Source of the DNA: Burkholderia cepacia ATCC 25416
Lineage (GTDB): Bacteria > Pseudomonadota > Gammaproteobacteria > Burkholderiales > Burkholderiaceae
Assembly: GCF_001411495.1 (NCBI RefSeq)
Contig: NZ_CP012982.1
Span: forward strand, 1,860,001-1,924,000
Direction: 5' to 3'
DNA length: 64,000 nucleotides
Within the stretch, counting starts at the first letter, position 1, and each line of letters begins with the position of its first letter. A program made the translations under genes and the position numbers. Under the pieces are notes generated by a model, which worked only from the letters and a program-made list of their open reading frames with translations, ran no database searches and was not told where the DNA came from. Positions 17,543 through 26,810 of the stretch are shown here, piece after piece.

Positions 17543-18769
17543 CTAGAAAAAGCTCTTGCCTTCGCCGCGATAGGTGGGCGCCTCGCCGACCACGCGGCCG
17601 CCGCGGATCAGCAGCAGCGTGTTGAAGCGTTCGCACAGTTCGCCGGCCTTCGCGTGGCGGAACAGGATCGGGTCGCCGATCGCCGGTGCGACGCCGCGCG
17701 GCACGCGCACGGGCGTCTGCACCTCGCCCGCGCCTTCGTTGTCGATCAGCGTGCAGCCGGCCGGCAGCCACGGGCGGGGCAGCCGGCTCTTGCCGGCCGG
17801 GCCCGATGCGATATAGCCGCCGCCCGAGCAGGTCACGATGCCCGGCTGCGGAATCCGCACGACCGGCAGCGCGAAGCCGGCGGCGGGTTGCGCATGAAAC
17901 ACCGCATAGTGATCGAACAGCGCCGGCGCGTAGAGGCCGGAACCGGCGGCGAGCTCGGTGACCGACGCGTCGCCCAGCGTGCTTTCGAAGCTGCCGGTGC
18001 CGCCGCCGTTCACGAAGCGCAACGTATGGCCCGCCGCCGCGAGCGCCTGTACGGCCGCGTGGCGGCGCGCGTTGATCTCGCGCGCCGAGCGGCGCTTCAG
18101 GTGGCGCACCAGCGCGTTGCGCGCGCCGCTGCCCGGCTCCGTGTCGGCCACGCCGGCGATCTGTCCTTCGTAACCCATCAGCCCGTCGAGCCGCACGTGC
18201 TGCCGCTCGCCGATGCGGTTCGCGAGGGCGAGTGCGGCGGCCACGTCGCGCACCGGCGAGCGGTACATGCCGAAATACAGGCCCGGATACGCGGACGACA
18301 TGTCGAGATCGATCGCGAGCGGGATCGTCACGCTTTCCGCGCGTGCGAGGCGGTCGATCGCGTCGACCTGGGCGGCATCGTCGACCATCAGCGTGATCGA
18401 GCGGCCCCGCCCGAGCTGCGCGGCCACCGCGCGAAGATCGTCGGCTTCGACGGTCGGATAGGCGACGACGATGTCGTCGAACCCGCCGTCCGCAAGCCAC
18501 GCGGCTTCCGCGGCCGAATAGCACAGCAGCCCCTGCATGAACGGGCCGGCGGCGAGCACCGCGCCGATCAGTTCGCGCGAGCGTACCGATTTCGTCGCGA
18601 GCCGGATCGGCAGGCCGCGCGCGCGGCGCTTCAGGTCGGCGAGGTTCGCGTCGAGGCAGTCGAGATCGACGAATGCGGCGGGAAGGCGGCGGCCCGCGAG
18701 CGCGTCGCGGTAGGTCGGATAGTCGTGGACGGCGGCGGGTGCGCGATGCGGAAGGTCTGCACGGCTCAT
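17543..18769 (-). CDS. PLP amino acid deaminase/aldolase (DSD1/D-threonine aldolase fold)
   Basis: 408-residue fold-type III PLP enzyme with an alanine-racemase-like N-terminal barrel. The PLP lysine lies in RLATKSVRS, and a metal-site-like C-terminal segment reads FRHAKAGELCERFN. It has AAFVDLDCLDANL at the start of the barrel and CSGGGYIASGPAGKS in the D-serine-dehydratase-like domain. Relatives remove ammonia from or cleave D-3-hydroxy amino acids. It leads a leftward group with the lactone oxidase and MFS genes. The pairing of a hydroxy-amino-acid enzyme with a lactone oxidase is unusual and the pathway is not recognised. Confidence 0.8.
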   Translation of the reverse strand: MSRADLPHRAPAAVHDYPTYRDALAGRRLPAAFVDLDCLDANLADLKRRARGLPIRLATKSVRSRELIGAVLAAGPFMQGLLCYSAAEAAWLADGGFDDIVVAYPTVEADDLRAVAAQLGRGRSITLMVDDAAQVDAIDRLARAESVTIPLAIDLDMSSAYPGLYFGMYRSPVRDVAAALALANRIGERQHVRLDGLMGYEGQIAGVADTEPGSGARNALVRHLKRRSAREINARRHAAVQALAAAGHTLRFVNGGGTGSFESTLGDASVTELAAGSGLYAPALFDHYAVFHAQPAAGFALPVVRIPQPGIVTCSGGGYIASGPAGKSRLPRPWLPAGCTLIDNEGAGEVQTPVRVPRGVAPAIGDPILFRHAKAGELCERFNTLLLIRGGRVVGEAPTYRGEGKSFF

Positions 18770-19199
18770 GGAACGGGCTCGGCTGGGTGGGGTGTGTGCC
18801 GCGCCGACCGTTCGGCGCGTGTCGGAAACCAGCATAGGGCCGGCCAAAATGACGACCAAGCGCTCAGCGGGTCGTTCGACGGGTCTTATCCGGCCATCCG
18901 TATCGGCCACGCGCAAGCGTGAGCGTCGCGCCCCGTGAAGGTGGATCGTTGCTTGCTTGGTGTCGCGGCGCACATGGCGTGTGCCGGCGCGAACCACCAC
19001 CGGACGGGCACGACGCTCGACATCACGCGCGTGCCGATGCGACAACGAAATGCGTTTCAAACGTCTTGCCGGCCATCGCCGCTGTGCGCGGGTTTAGTGC
19101 CCGCGTTCTAGTGCCGCTTTTGACTGCATGCCGGATTCGACCTAGAACCTACTCGCGGATGCACCGGCGAAGAACGGCATGACGTGACGAGGAGGCGAC
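18770..19199. other. Intergenic region without a supported gene
   Basis: About 430 bases between divergent transcription units. It should hold the promoters of the PLP-enzyme operon (left) and of the anchored protein/hydrolase pair (right). No convincing reading frame, repeat or structured RNA was seen. Confidence 0.5.
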
Positions 19200-19919
19200 G
19201 TGAAGAAGAACAGGGCACTCTGGCGGCGCACGGGCGCGATCGCGGCGATCGGCGTGGCCGCCGTCGCGATCTGGCGATACGAAGCGGCGACACCGGCGCA
19301 GGCCGCGTCGTCCGGCACGCCGGTCGCGACGGCGGGCACACCGTCCGGCGCGGCCGATACGTTCGGTACCGGTGTCGGCGCCGCGACACCGGGCCCCGAG
19401 GAGCGACGGCTCGACGTCGACGCGCTGCGCCGCAGCCTTGCCGGGCGCCCCGATGCGGACGCGGAAGTGAAGCGCGTCGTCGCATTCGCGCGCTTCCGCG
19501 ACGAGGTCGCCGCTTACGGCGATCGCCGCAACAGCCTGCCGCCAACCGAGCGCGACGCGCTCGCGCGCCGGATTCTCGACGAACTTCCCGACCACGTCGC
19601 GCGCAACGAGATCGTGCCCGTGCAGGCCGAAGCGCTGAGCGCGGCGCTGCTGACCGACACCGAAGCCGACCCCGCGACGCGCGGCGCGGCGATCCGGTCG
19701 ATGCGCGCGCAATGGGACACCTATGCGCAGCGGACGGTCGGCCCGTCGCCGGCGCAGGACCCGCGCTATCTCTCGTACGAACAGCAGAGCCGCGACGTCG
19801 TCCGGCAGGTTCAGGCGAGCATTCCCGATCCCGACCAGCAGCAAGCCGTCATCGCGCAACGCCTGCAGGCGCTGCGCGTCCAGCTGTTCGACGGCGCTTC
19901 ACCGTCCGGCGTGCACTGA
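19200..19919 (+). CDS. Membrane-anchored periplasmic helical protein, chaperone-like
   Basis: 239 residues from GTG 19200, placed by GAGGAGG five bases upstream. One N-terminal helix (GAIAAIGVAAVAIW) anchors it. An Ala/Gly/Thr-rich linker to about residue 60 precedes an all-helical, charged domain ending in QAVIAQRLQALRVQLF. That plan (anchor, low-complexity linker, helical repeats) resembles lipase foldases and PlcR-type phospholipase accessory proteins, but the lipase-chaperone RxxFDY motif is absent. It lies 66 bases before a secreted hydrolase, so a secretion or folding helper role is reasonable. Identity is not certain. Confidence 0.6.
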   Translation: MKKNRALWRRTGAIAAIGVAAVAIWRYEAATPAQAASSGTPVATAGTPSGAADTFGTGVGAATPGPEERRLDVDALRRSLAGRPDADAEVKRVVAFARFRDEVAAYGDRRNSLPPTERDALARRILDELPDHVARNEIVPVQAEALSAALLTDTEADPATRGAAIRSMRAQWDTYAQRTVGPSPAQDPRYLSYEQQSRDVVRQVQASIPDPDQQQAVIAQRLQALRVQLFDGASPSGVH

Positions 19920-19985
19920 GCGCCGAATCCGCGCGGCCGGGGCGGCGCCCGGCGGCCGCGTCATGTCCATCGACAAGGAGGGGAG

Positions 19986-21362
19986 ATGTCAACAGCACGA
20001 TGCCTGCTGCGCGCGGCCGTTGCCGCGCTGCTCGGTTGCGCGGCACTGAACGGTCACGCGGCCGATACGACGATGCCGGATCCGTCGGTTCCTTATTATT
20101 CGTGGTACGAAGTGACGTTGCCGGAGAGCACCGGTGCATCGTGCGGCAACGGCACGCCGATGCGTTTCTACATCAATCGCGCACAGTCGGACAACCTGCT
20201 GTACATGATGGAGCCGGGCGGCGCGTGCTGGGACTACGGCACCTGCACGCAGACGTCGACCGGTGCCGAGGCCGGCCTCGGCGGCTTCAACCCGGACGGC
20301 ATCCCGCACAACTACATGAACGGCACCGCGAACGAGAGCCTGCTGTCGTCGTTCCTGTCGCCGCTGCTGACGCGCATGGATCTCGCGCACATTCTCGTCG
20401 GCGAGCCGAAGGTCGAAACGCAGCAATGGACACAGGTTTTCGTGCCCTATTGCACCGGAGATATCCACATGGGCAGCGCGGTGCGCAACTACACGTCGCC
20501 GTCCGGCGACTGGCGCCTGCAGCACTACAGCGGGCTGAAGAACATCCAGGCCGTCGCGCAGTGGCTGACGTCGCACGGCTTCGGCAAGCCGAACCGGCTG
20601 CTCGTGTACGGGATGAGCGCGGGCGGCTACGGCACGCTCGCGAACTACGCGACGCTGCGCAACACGCTGCAGCCGCAGGCGCACAGTTCGCTGCTCGACG
20701 ACGCCGGCACGGTGTTCAACACGCCGTTCGATGCGGACGCGGCCACGCATCCGTCGGTCGGCCTGTACGACCGCGTGCGCACCGAGTGGGGGATGACGGG
20801 CCCCGACGGGATGATCACCGTGAACAGCCGCCTGACCAGCCGGTTCGACCCCGGCAACATGGGGAGCGCGTACGCGGCGCTGTCGGCGACCTTTCCGCAT
20901 GATCGCTTCGGTTTTTCCAGCTACCAGCGCGACAAGATCATCGCCGCGTATCACTATCGCGCGTTCGTGCCGGCCGTGATCGCGGCGCCGGACGACGCGA
21001 CGAAGGATGCGCTGTCGCTCGCGATGTTCGGGAAGGAGCTGGACGGGCTGAAGCAGACGCTGAACCCACTGCCGAACTTCGGCTATTTCATGCCGTGGGC
21101 GCGCAACGACTTCATCGCCAACCATCAGGTGACGGCGGTCAGCTTCACCGGGTCGGGGATCCACGAGAACGGCACCGACGCGGATATCGGCACCTTCGTC
21201 GACAACCTGCTGAACCAGCAGGACCCGGCCGAGACGCCGGTGATGAAGGCGTTCCGCACGCAGCAGTGGTCGGATTTCACGTTCTCGACGTTTCTCGCGT
21301 GGATCGACAGCGTGTTCAACCTGACCGGCGAAGCGGGGCCGATCTCGGGGCACCGGGCGTGA
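19986..21362 (+). CDS. Secreted pectin-acetylesterase/Notum-like hydrolase
   Basis: 458 residues with a signal peptide (LRAAVAALLGCAALNGHAAD). It has the Notum/pectin-acetylesterase pattern: MRFYINRAQSDNLLYMMEPG, then GACWDYGTC, and the nucleophile motif YGMSAGGYGTLANY. A late GSGIHENGTD segment could supply the histidine. These enzymes remove acetyl or acyl groups from polysaccharides or lipoproteins outside the cytoplasm. AAGGAGGGGAG sits directly before ATG 19986. It forms a pair with the anchored protein upstream. The real substrate in this organism is unknown. Confidence 0.82.
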   Translation: MSTARCLLRAAVAALLGCAALNGHAADTTMPDPSVPYYSWYEVTLPESTGASCGNGTPMRFYINRAQSDNLLYMMEPGGACWDYGTCTQTSTGAEAGLGGFNPDGIPHNYMNGTANESLLSSFLSPLLTRMDLAHILVGEPKVETQQWTQVFVPYCTGDIHMGSAVRNYTSPSGDWRLQHYSGLKNIQAVAQWLTSHGFGKPNRLLVYGMSAGGYGTLANYATLRNTLQPQAHSSLLDDAGTVFNTPFDADAATHPSVGLYDRVRTEWGMTGPDGMITVNSRLTSRFDPGNMGSAYAALSATFPHDRFGFSSYQRDKIIAAYHYRAFVPAVIAAPDDATKDALSLAMFGKELDGLKQTLNPLPNFGYFMPWARNDFIANHQVTAVSFTGSGIHENGTDADIGTFVDNLLNQQDPAETPVMKAFRTQQWSDFTFSTFLAWIDSVFNLTGEAGPISGHRA

Positions 21363-21374
21363 ACGGGTGACGGA

Positions 21375-21402
21375 GGCGCGGTGCGCTGCACTGCGCCGCG
21401 CC
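21375..21402. terminator. GC-rich hairpin between convergent genes
   Basis: GGCGCGGTGC pairs with GCGCCGCGCC over ten positions (one G-T) around an eight-base loop. It lies 12 bases past the hydrolase stop and before the converging J-domain gene. No T-run follows, so efficiency is uncertain. Confidence 0.4.
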
Positions 21403-21430
21403 GCGCCGACGTTGCGCCGGGCGTGCGCGT

Positions 21431-22558
21431 TCAGTACGAATCGTCGTCGAAGCGGGACGATGCCGGCCGGCGCTTCATCTCCTTCAGCCATTCCCTGACG
21501 TTGTCCGGGTCGTCGAATTCGCGCACCACGATGGTCAGGTCCTGGTTGCTGCGCTGCATGCCGGCAATGTCGCGCGTCAGTATCCGCATGACCGTATCGG
21601 GCGCGATCTTGACGGACGATGCGATGCCGTAGGTTCGGCGGAAGTGGGTTTCGACGTGCCGGATCTCCTGGTCCAGCTCGCGCACCTGTTCCTCCAGGAT
21701 GCCGTTGTAGCGCATCAGCCGGTCTTCGCCGAGGCCGTCGATCGCGCGCCGGTCGATCTGCTCGATCTCGAGCTGCAGTTCCAGCAGTTGCAGCAGGTTG
21801 CCTTTCGCATACGCGTGGTTGACCCGCTGCATCAGCACGGTCTTGCGTTCCTGTTCCTTCGGATCGGTTTCGCGATCGGGATGCAGCACGCTCGCGAGCT
21901 TGCGATAGACGTCGCGGATCGACTTGCTCGATTCGGCCTGCTCGGCTTCGCGTCTCGCTTGCGCCGCCGATTGCCGGGGCGCTTTCTTGCGTTTCGCGCG
22001 CTGCGCCTCGCGGGCCTCGTGCTCGGCCATGTCGCGCCTGAACTGTTCGTCCAGCTCGGCTTGCATGCGCTCGGCGAGTTCGTCGGGCGACAGCGTGTCG
22101 AGATCGTCTTCCGGTGCGGGGGCGGGCGCAGGCTCCGGTGCCTGCTTCGGCCGTGCGCGATCGGCTGCCGTACGGTCGTCGTCGCCGGATGCGCGGTGCC
22201 GGTTGTAGATGATCTTCAACTGCGCGTCGTCGCTGACGTCGAGCAGGTCGCGCGCCATGTTCACGATCACGTCGGACAGCGTGCGCTGCTCGGCCTTGCT
22301 CAAGCCCTTTTGCAGGAACGCGTCGTCGAGCCGGTTGAGCAGGCTGATCCGCAACGCCGTCGCCGCCTGCTCGAGCGGCAGCAGCCCGTCGACGAATTTC
22401 TTCTGGAAGGCCGGTGTCACGGCGTCCCATGCGCCGAGACGTTCGCGTCGCGTTTCGATCTGCTGGACGAGCGTATTGAACGTCTTCTGGGCTTTCGACA
22501 GGCTGGCTGTCTCGTGGCCGGGCGCGATGACGACCGCGGCACCGCGTCGTGCGGTCAT
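21431..22558 (-). CDS. J-domain (DnaJ-type) protein
   Basis: 375 residues. A helical N-terminal region is followed by a Glu/Ala/Pro-rich stretch and long charged helices. A J-domain core follows with SIRDVYRKLASVLHPDRETD, carrying the invariant HPD at about residue 240. The C-terminal part is coiled-coil-like (IDRRAIDGLGEDRLMRYNGI) and no Gly/Phe or zinc region is present, so it is a class C co-chaperone that should stimulate an Hsp70 ATPase. GGAGG precedes ATG 22558. Its client is unknown and it is not in an operon. Confidence 0.8.
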   Translation of the reverse strand: MTARRGAAVVIAPGHETASLSKAQKTFNTLVQQIETRRERLGAWDAVTPAFQKKFVDGLLPLEQAATALRISLLNRLDDAFLQKGLSKAEQRTLSDVIVNMARDLLDVSDDAQLKIIYNRHRASGDDDRTAADRARPKQAPEPAPAPAPEDDLDTLSPDELAERMQAELDEQFRRDMAEHEAREAQRAKRKKAPRQSAAQARREAEQAESSKSIRDVYRKLASVLHPDRETDPKEQERKTVLMQRVNHAYAKGNLLQLLELQLEIEQIDRRAIDGLGEDRLMRYNGILEEQVRELDQEIRHVETHFRRTYGIASSVKIAPDTVMRILTRDIAGMQRSNQDLTIVVREFDDPDNVREWLKEMKRRPASSRFDDDSY

Positions 22559-22666
22559 GATGAATGTCCTCCGGCCGCGGCAGGACGCGCAGCAGGCCGG
22601 TATTCTAGCCGGATGTGCGGCCGGCGGCGCGCAACGGCCTGCTTCGCCGGCGCTTCCGGCCGCGCG

Positions 22667-22990
22667 TTACGGCCGCGGCGCCGCGACTGCCGGTGCGCCC
22701 GCATCCGTGCCCGGCGTGCCGCCCGGCCCATAGGCGGCAGCGGCGTTGTTGCGTGCCGCGAGACGCTTGGCGGTCAGGCGCTCCTGCGCGGCGACGATGT
22801 CGCCCGGATAGTTGTCCCCGTTGCTGGCGACCGGGTCGTAGCCGACGGCTTCGAGGTCGAACAGTTCCTGGCGTACCTGCGCACGCGTGAGCGTCGAGTG
22901 CGACGACTGCGCGTACGACACGGCAGGCGCGGCGAGCAGGGCAGTCGCGGCAGCGGTGGCGACGACGACGGTGGCGATGATCGATTTCAT
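22667..22990 (-). CDS. DUF4148 secreted protein
   Basis: 107 residues with a clear signal peptide (VVVATAAATALLAAPAVSYA) and the DUF4148 core: SHSTLTRAQVRQELFDLEAV, GYDPVASNGDNYPGDI and AAQERL. The tail is Gly/Ala/Pro-rich. This family is expanded in Burkholderia and its function is unknown. GAGGAAATC precedes ATG 22990. Confidence 0.85.
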   Translation of the reverse strand: MKSIIATVVVATAAATALLAAPAVSYAQSSHSTLTRAQVRQELFDLEAVGYDPVASNGDNYPGDIVAAQERLTAKRLAARNNAAAAYGPGGTPGTDAGAPAVAAPRP

Positions 22991-23145
22991 GATTTCCTCA
23001 GACGGTTGCGTGGCGGTTCAGCGAACCGACGAAGCAAGTTTAGGAATCCATGCCGGCCGGATAAATGCCGAATCCGGGTGAACTGTGTTTCCGGAATGCG
23101 CCACAGTGGGCGACGGGCGTGCCGTGCCGCCGTGCCGCCACGTCG

Positions 23146-25542
23146 TCAATCGCCGAACAACTGCCCCTGCCCGGAGATCACGCGTTCGAAATCGTCGCGC
23201 AGGAACGGCAGGATCGCGTCGGCGACGGGCTGCAACTGGCGGCTCAGGTAGAACGCGTAGTCGATCGGCGAGCGCATCGTCTCGAGCGGCTCGGGGCCGG
23301 CCGTCGTCATCACGTAGCTGATCCAGCCGCCGCGCTGATATTGCAACGGCCGGCCCTGCGCGTGGTTGAACTCGTCGGCGATCCGCGCCGCGCGCACGTG
23401 CGGCGGCACGTTGCGCTCGTATTCGCGCAGCGGCCGGCGCACGCGCTTGCGGTAGACGAGCTGGTCGTCGAATTCGCCGGCCAGCGTGCGCTGCACGTAG
23501 TCGCGAATGAAGTCCTGGTAGGGCTCGCGGCTGAACACGCGTCGATACAGCTCGCGCTGGAACTGCTGCGCGAGCGGCGTCCAGTCGGTGCGCACCGTTT
23601 CGAGCCCCTTGAACACGAGATCCTCGCCGCCGTCGGCCGCCGCCGCGAGGCCCGCGTAACGCTTCTTGCTGCCTTCTTCCGCACCGCGCACGGTCGGCAT
23701 CAGGAAGCGGCGGTAGTGCCGCTCGTACTGCAGCTCCAGCGCGCTCTCGAGCCCGAACTGGTCGCGCAGGTGCGCGTGCCACCAGCGGTTCACGTGTTCG
23801 ACGAGCGCGCGGCCCTTGGCGCCGGCTTCGTCGTCGTCGTGCGCGCGGCCGAGCCACACGAACGTCGAATCGGTATCGCCATAGATCACTTCGTAGCCCT
23901 GCGCTTCGATCAGCTCGCGCGTGCGGTGCATGATCTCGTGCCCGCGCATCGTGATCGACGACGCGAGGCGCGGGTCGAAGAAGCGGCAGCCGGTCGAGCC
24001 GAGCACGCCGTAGAACGAATTCATGATGATCTTCAGCGCCTGCGACAGCGGCGCGTTGCGCTGCCGCTTCGCATCGTCGCGGCCTTCCCACACGCGGCGC
24101 ACGATATCGGGCAGGCAGTGTGCGGTACGCGAGAAGCGCGCGCCGAGAAAGCCGGGCACCGATGCGTCGTCGCCGGGATTCGCGAGCCCTTCGATCAACC
24201 CGACCGGATCGATCAGGAACGTGCGGATGATCGACGGGTAGAGGCTCTTGTAGTCGAACACGAGCACCGAGTCGTACAGCCCGGGGCGCGAATCCATCAC
24301 GAAGCCGCCGGGGCTGTTTTGTCCCGTCACGTCGCCGAGGTTCGGCGCGACGTAGCCGAGCCGGTGCATGCGGGGCAGGTACAGGTGCGTGAAGGCCGCG
24401 ACCGACCCGCCGGTGCGATCGGCCGCGAGGCCCGTCACGCTCGCGCGTTCGAGCGCGAAGGACAGCAGGTCCGCCTTGTCGAAGATGCGCGTGACGAGCT
24501 CGCAGTCCTTCAGGTTGTAGCGCGCGAGCGCCGGCTTGTCGTGATCGAAGCGGCGCTGGATCTCGTCCATCCGCTGGTACGGATTGTCGATCGACTTGCC
24601 TTCGCCGAGCAGTGCCTGCGACACGTATTCGAGGCTGAACGACGGGAACGTCCACGTCGCGGATTTCAGCATGTCGATGCCGTCGAGGATCAGCCGGCCG
24701 GCCGCGCCCGCGAAGAAGTGGTCCGGCTGCTGGCCGTGCGCGCGCCAGTCGAGCACGCTGCCGCCGCGCCCGAGCTTCAGCGGGATGCCGTATTGCTCCG
24801 AATGCGCATGCAGGATGCGCAGGTCGAACTGCACGAGGTTCCAGCCGATCACGGCATCGGGATCGTGTGTTTCGAACCAGTCGTTGAGCCGCGTGAGTAT
24901 CGCGGCGCGACTGTCGCAATAGTCGAGGTCGAAGTCCCGCGTGCCCGCGTCGCTGCCTGCTTCGCTGCTTGCATCGCCGTTCGGCGGGCCGAGCATGTAG
25001 ACCTGCCGCTGCCCGCAGCCTTCGAGCGCGATCGAATACAGCTCGCCGTGGACGCTGGTTTCGATGTCGAGCGACACGCAGCGCAGGGCCGGGCGGTAGC
25101 CGGTCGCGGCTTTCAGCTCGGTGCCGGTCAGCGTGCCGTCGCGGCCGGGCCGGCCGCGAAACTGCACGCATGCCGTGATGAAGCGTTCCATCGCGTAGCG
25201 GTCGGGCGGTTGCACGTCGGCTTCGTAGACGTCCACGCCCGCTGCGGCGAGGCGCTTTTGCAGCCCGGACAGATGGCGATAGCGCTTGCAATAGAGGCCG
25301 ACGACGGGGCGCTGCCGGAAATCGCGCAGCGCGAGCGGGCGCAACTCGGCGTCGTGCTCGCCGGCCAGCGTGCGTTCGGCGAGCGCCTGCTGTTCGGCGG
25401 GGATAAACGCGACGGCTTCCTGCGGGCGCAGGCGCACGCGGCGCGGACCGTGTTCGGTTGCCAGCCAGAACTCGATCTCGATGCCGGATGCGGTGTCCCG
25501 CCAGTGGCGGGTGAGGATGAAACCCTGCTCGAACGCCGTCAA
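23146..25542 (-). CDS. polB: DNA polymerase II (family B)
   Basis: 798 residues, close to E. coli PolB (783). The N-terminal GFILTRHWRDT matches the E. coli start. The 3'-5' exonuclease Exo I acid pair is in SLDIETSVHG; polymerase motif A is DYKSLYPSI, motif C is YGDTDSTF, and SKKRY follows. It acts in error-prone or restart synthesis on damaged templates. No ATG fits; TTG 25542 is the nearest plausible start, with only a weak ribosome site. No convincing LexA box was seen. The 5' end lies within a 65-bp sequence repeated 1.7 kb away. Confidence 0.92.
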   Translation of the reverse strand: MTAFEQGFILTRHWRDTASGIEIEFWLATEHGPRRVRLRPQEAVAFIPAEQQALAERTLAGEHDAELRPLALRDFRQRPVVGLYCKRYRHLSGLQKRLAAAGVDVYEADVQPPDRYAMERFITACVQFRGRPGRDGTLTGTELKAATGYRPALRCVSLDIETSVHGELYSIALEGCGQRQVYMLGPPNGDASSEAGSDAGTRDFDLDYCDSRAAILTRLNDWFETHDPDAVIGWNLVQFDLRILHAHSEQYGIPLKLGRGGSVLDWRAHGQQPDHFFAGAAGRLILDGIDMLKSATWTFPSFSLEYVSQALLGEGKSIDNPYQRMDEIQRRFDHDKPALARYNLKDCELVTRIFDKADLLSFALERASVTGLAADRTGGSVAAFTHLYLPRMHRLGYVAPNLGDVTGQNSPGGFVMDSRPGLYDSVLVFDYKSLYPSIIRTFLIDPVGLIEGLANPGDDASVPGFLGARFSRTAHCLPDIVRRVWEGRDDAKRQRNAPLSQALKIIMNSFYGVLGSTGCRFFDPRLASSITMRGHEIMHRTRELIEAQGYEVIYGDTDSTFVWLGRAHDDDEAGAKGRALVEHVNRWWHAHLRDQFGLESALELQYERHYRRFLMPTVRGAEEGSKKRYAGLAAAADGGEDLVFKGLETVRTDWTPLAQQFQRELYRRVFSREPYQDFIRDYVQRTLAGEFDDQLVYRKRVRRPLREYERNVPPHVRAARIADEFNHAQGRPLQYQRGGWISYVMTTAGPEPLETMRSPIDYAFYLSRQLQPVADAILPFLRDDFERVISGQGQLFGD

Positions 25543-25588
25543 AACGCTTGCTCGTCGTGAATGCCCAGGCGGCGGATTTTAGCGCTTG
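25524..25588. repeat. 65-bp direct repeat, copy A
   Basis: This stretch covers the first codons of polB and its upstream region. It matches 27281-27345 at 55 of 65 positions without gaps (counted by eye), in the same orientation. The two copies bracket the LysR/NTF2-like gene pair. Confidence 0.75.
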
Positions 25589-25726
25589 AATGGCGGCCGT
25601 GCCGACGGGGGCGCGCGTGGCAACAGGTGGCAGGAAGCCGGCGGGCGATGCGCGATCTTCCGCGTGCCGGCTGGCGTTCGGTTTTTCGAGGCGATTGGCG
25701 TCCGGCGCGCGACGGAAAGAAGGCGA

Positions 25727-26707
25727 CTACTCGCGCCGCAGCGTTTCGAGCACGGCGGATGGCGGTCGCCGGCACGCGCCGTAGCCATTGGACTGCAGCC
25801 TGGGCATCATGCCGACGACGAAGTCGATGAACGTTCTCACCTTGGCCGGAACGTGGTTCCGGCTGGGGTAGTAGACATAAAGCGGGAACGTCTCGTCGCA
25901 CCAGTCGGTCAGCACCGGCTCCAGTGTGCCGGCACGCAGGTGCGTGTCGATTCCGAGGTCGATCACCTGGGCGATCCCGAAGCCTGCAACGCAGGCGCCG
26001 ATCTTGGTGCCCGCATCCGTGACGGTCAGGCTGCCGGTTACGGCCACTTTCACTTTTTCGCCGTCACGCCAGAACTCCCAGTCGAAGGGGCGGCCGGTAG
26101 CCGGGTCGATGGCCAGGATGCATTCGTGGCCGTCGTCGACCAGATCCTGCGGCGACCTCGGCCGGCCGCGCCGCTCCAGGTAGGACGGCGCGGCCACCGT
26201 CAGCACCCGCGGGCTGTACAGCCTTCGACAGACCAAGGTGGAAACGGATGGGGGGCCAAAGCGGATGGCGAGATCGAAACCGTCGCTGACGAGGTCCGAG
26301 AGGTCGTTCCGGGTCTCCAGCTTCAGGTGCAGAGCGGGGTGTTCCTTCATGAACCGGGCCAGCTCCGGCGCGAGCACGAGGCGGGCGAACGCGGCATCGC
26401 ACGCCACGCGGAGCGTGCCGCTGGCGACCGAGGTCTGGCCGGACGTGCCGGCGGTCGCTTCCTCGATCCCCTGCAGTAACGGCAGCACCTTCGACAACAG
26501 GTCGTGGCCCGCGTCCGTCACTTCGACGTGCCGGCTGGTGCGATGCACGAGCTTCGCGCGCAGGCGATCCTCCAGCCGCTGGATCGCGCGACTGACCGCA
26601 GGCTGAGTCTTGCCGAGGCGGGAGGCCGCTCGACCGAAGCTCCCGGATTCGGCCAGGGCCGCAAGGACAAGCAAGCCGCTTACCAGTCCTCCGTCGAGGT
26701 CTTCCAT
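25727..26707 (-). CDS. LysR-family transcriptional regulator
   Basis: 326-residue LysR protein with HTH GSFGRAASRLGKTQPAVSRA and an effector domain containing FARLVLAPELARFMKEHP and LAIRFGPPSVSTLVCRRLYS. ATG 26707 (MEDLDGGLV) is chosen over an extension to 26776 that has an unconserved leader. It is divergent from the NTF2-like gene across about 100 bases, the usual arrangement of a LysR gene and its target. The pair is bracketed by two copies of a 65-bp repeat. Confidence 0.86.
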   Translation of the reverse strand: MEDLDGGLVSGLLVLAALAESGSFGRAASRLGKTQPAVSRAIQRLEDRLRAKLVHRTSRHVEVTDAGHDLLSKVLPLLQGIEEATAGTSGQTSVASGTLRVACDAAFARLVLAPELARFMKEHPALHLKLETRNDLSDLVSDGFDLAIRFGPPSVSTLVCRRLYSPRVLTVAAPSYLERRGRPRSPQDLVDDGHECILAIDPATGRPFDWEFWRDGEKVKVAVTGSLTVTDAGTKIGACVAGFGIAQVIDLGIDTHLRAGTLEPVLTDWCDETFPLYVYYPSRNHVPAKVRTFIDFVVGMMPRLQSNGYGACRRPPSAVLETLRRE

Positions 26708-26810
26708 GATCCATGTGTTCCTGTAATGGCAGCGATAACCGGGTCGCCGTAGCCGAGGGCGGGGGCGATCGCTCACTATACGAGCGGTTCACTATCGAGG
26801 AAAGCCAGCC

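Noticed and set aside
25543..25640. LexA box expected before polB
   Set aside because: I looked for CTGT-N8-ACAG and found no acceptable match, so no SOS site is claimed.
25539..25901. Leftward frame ending in GIHDEQAF across the polB leader
   Set aside because: It overlaps the 3' end of the LysR gene and has no ribosome site. Its similarity to a frame near 27.3 kb is explained by the 65-bp DNA repeat.
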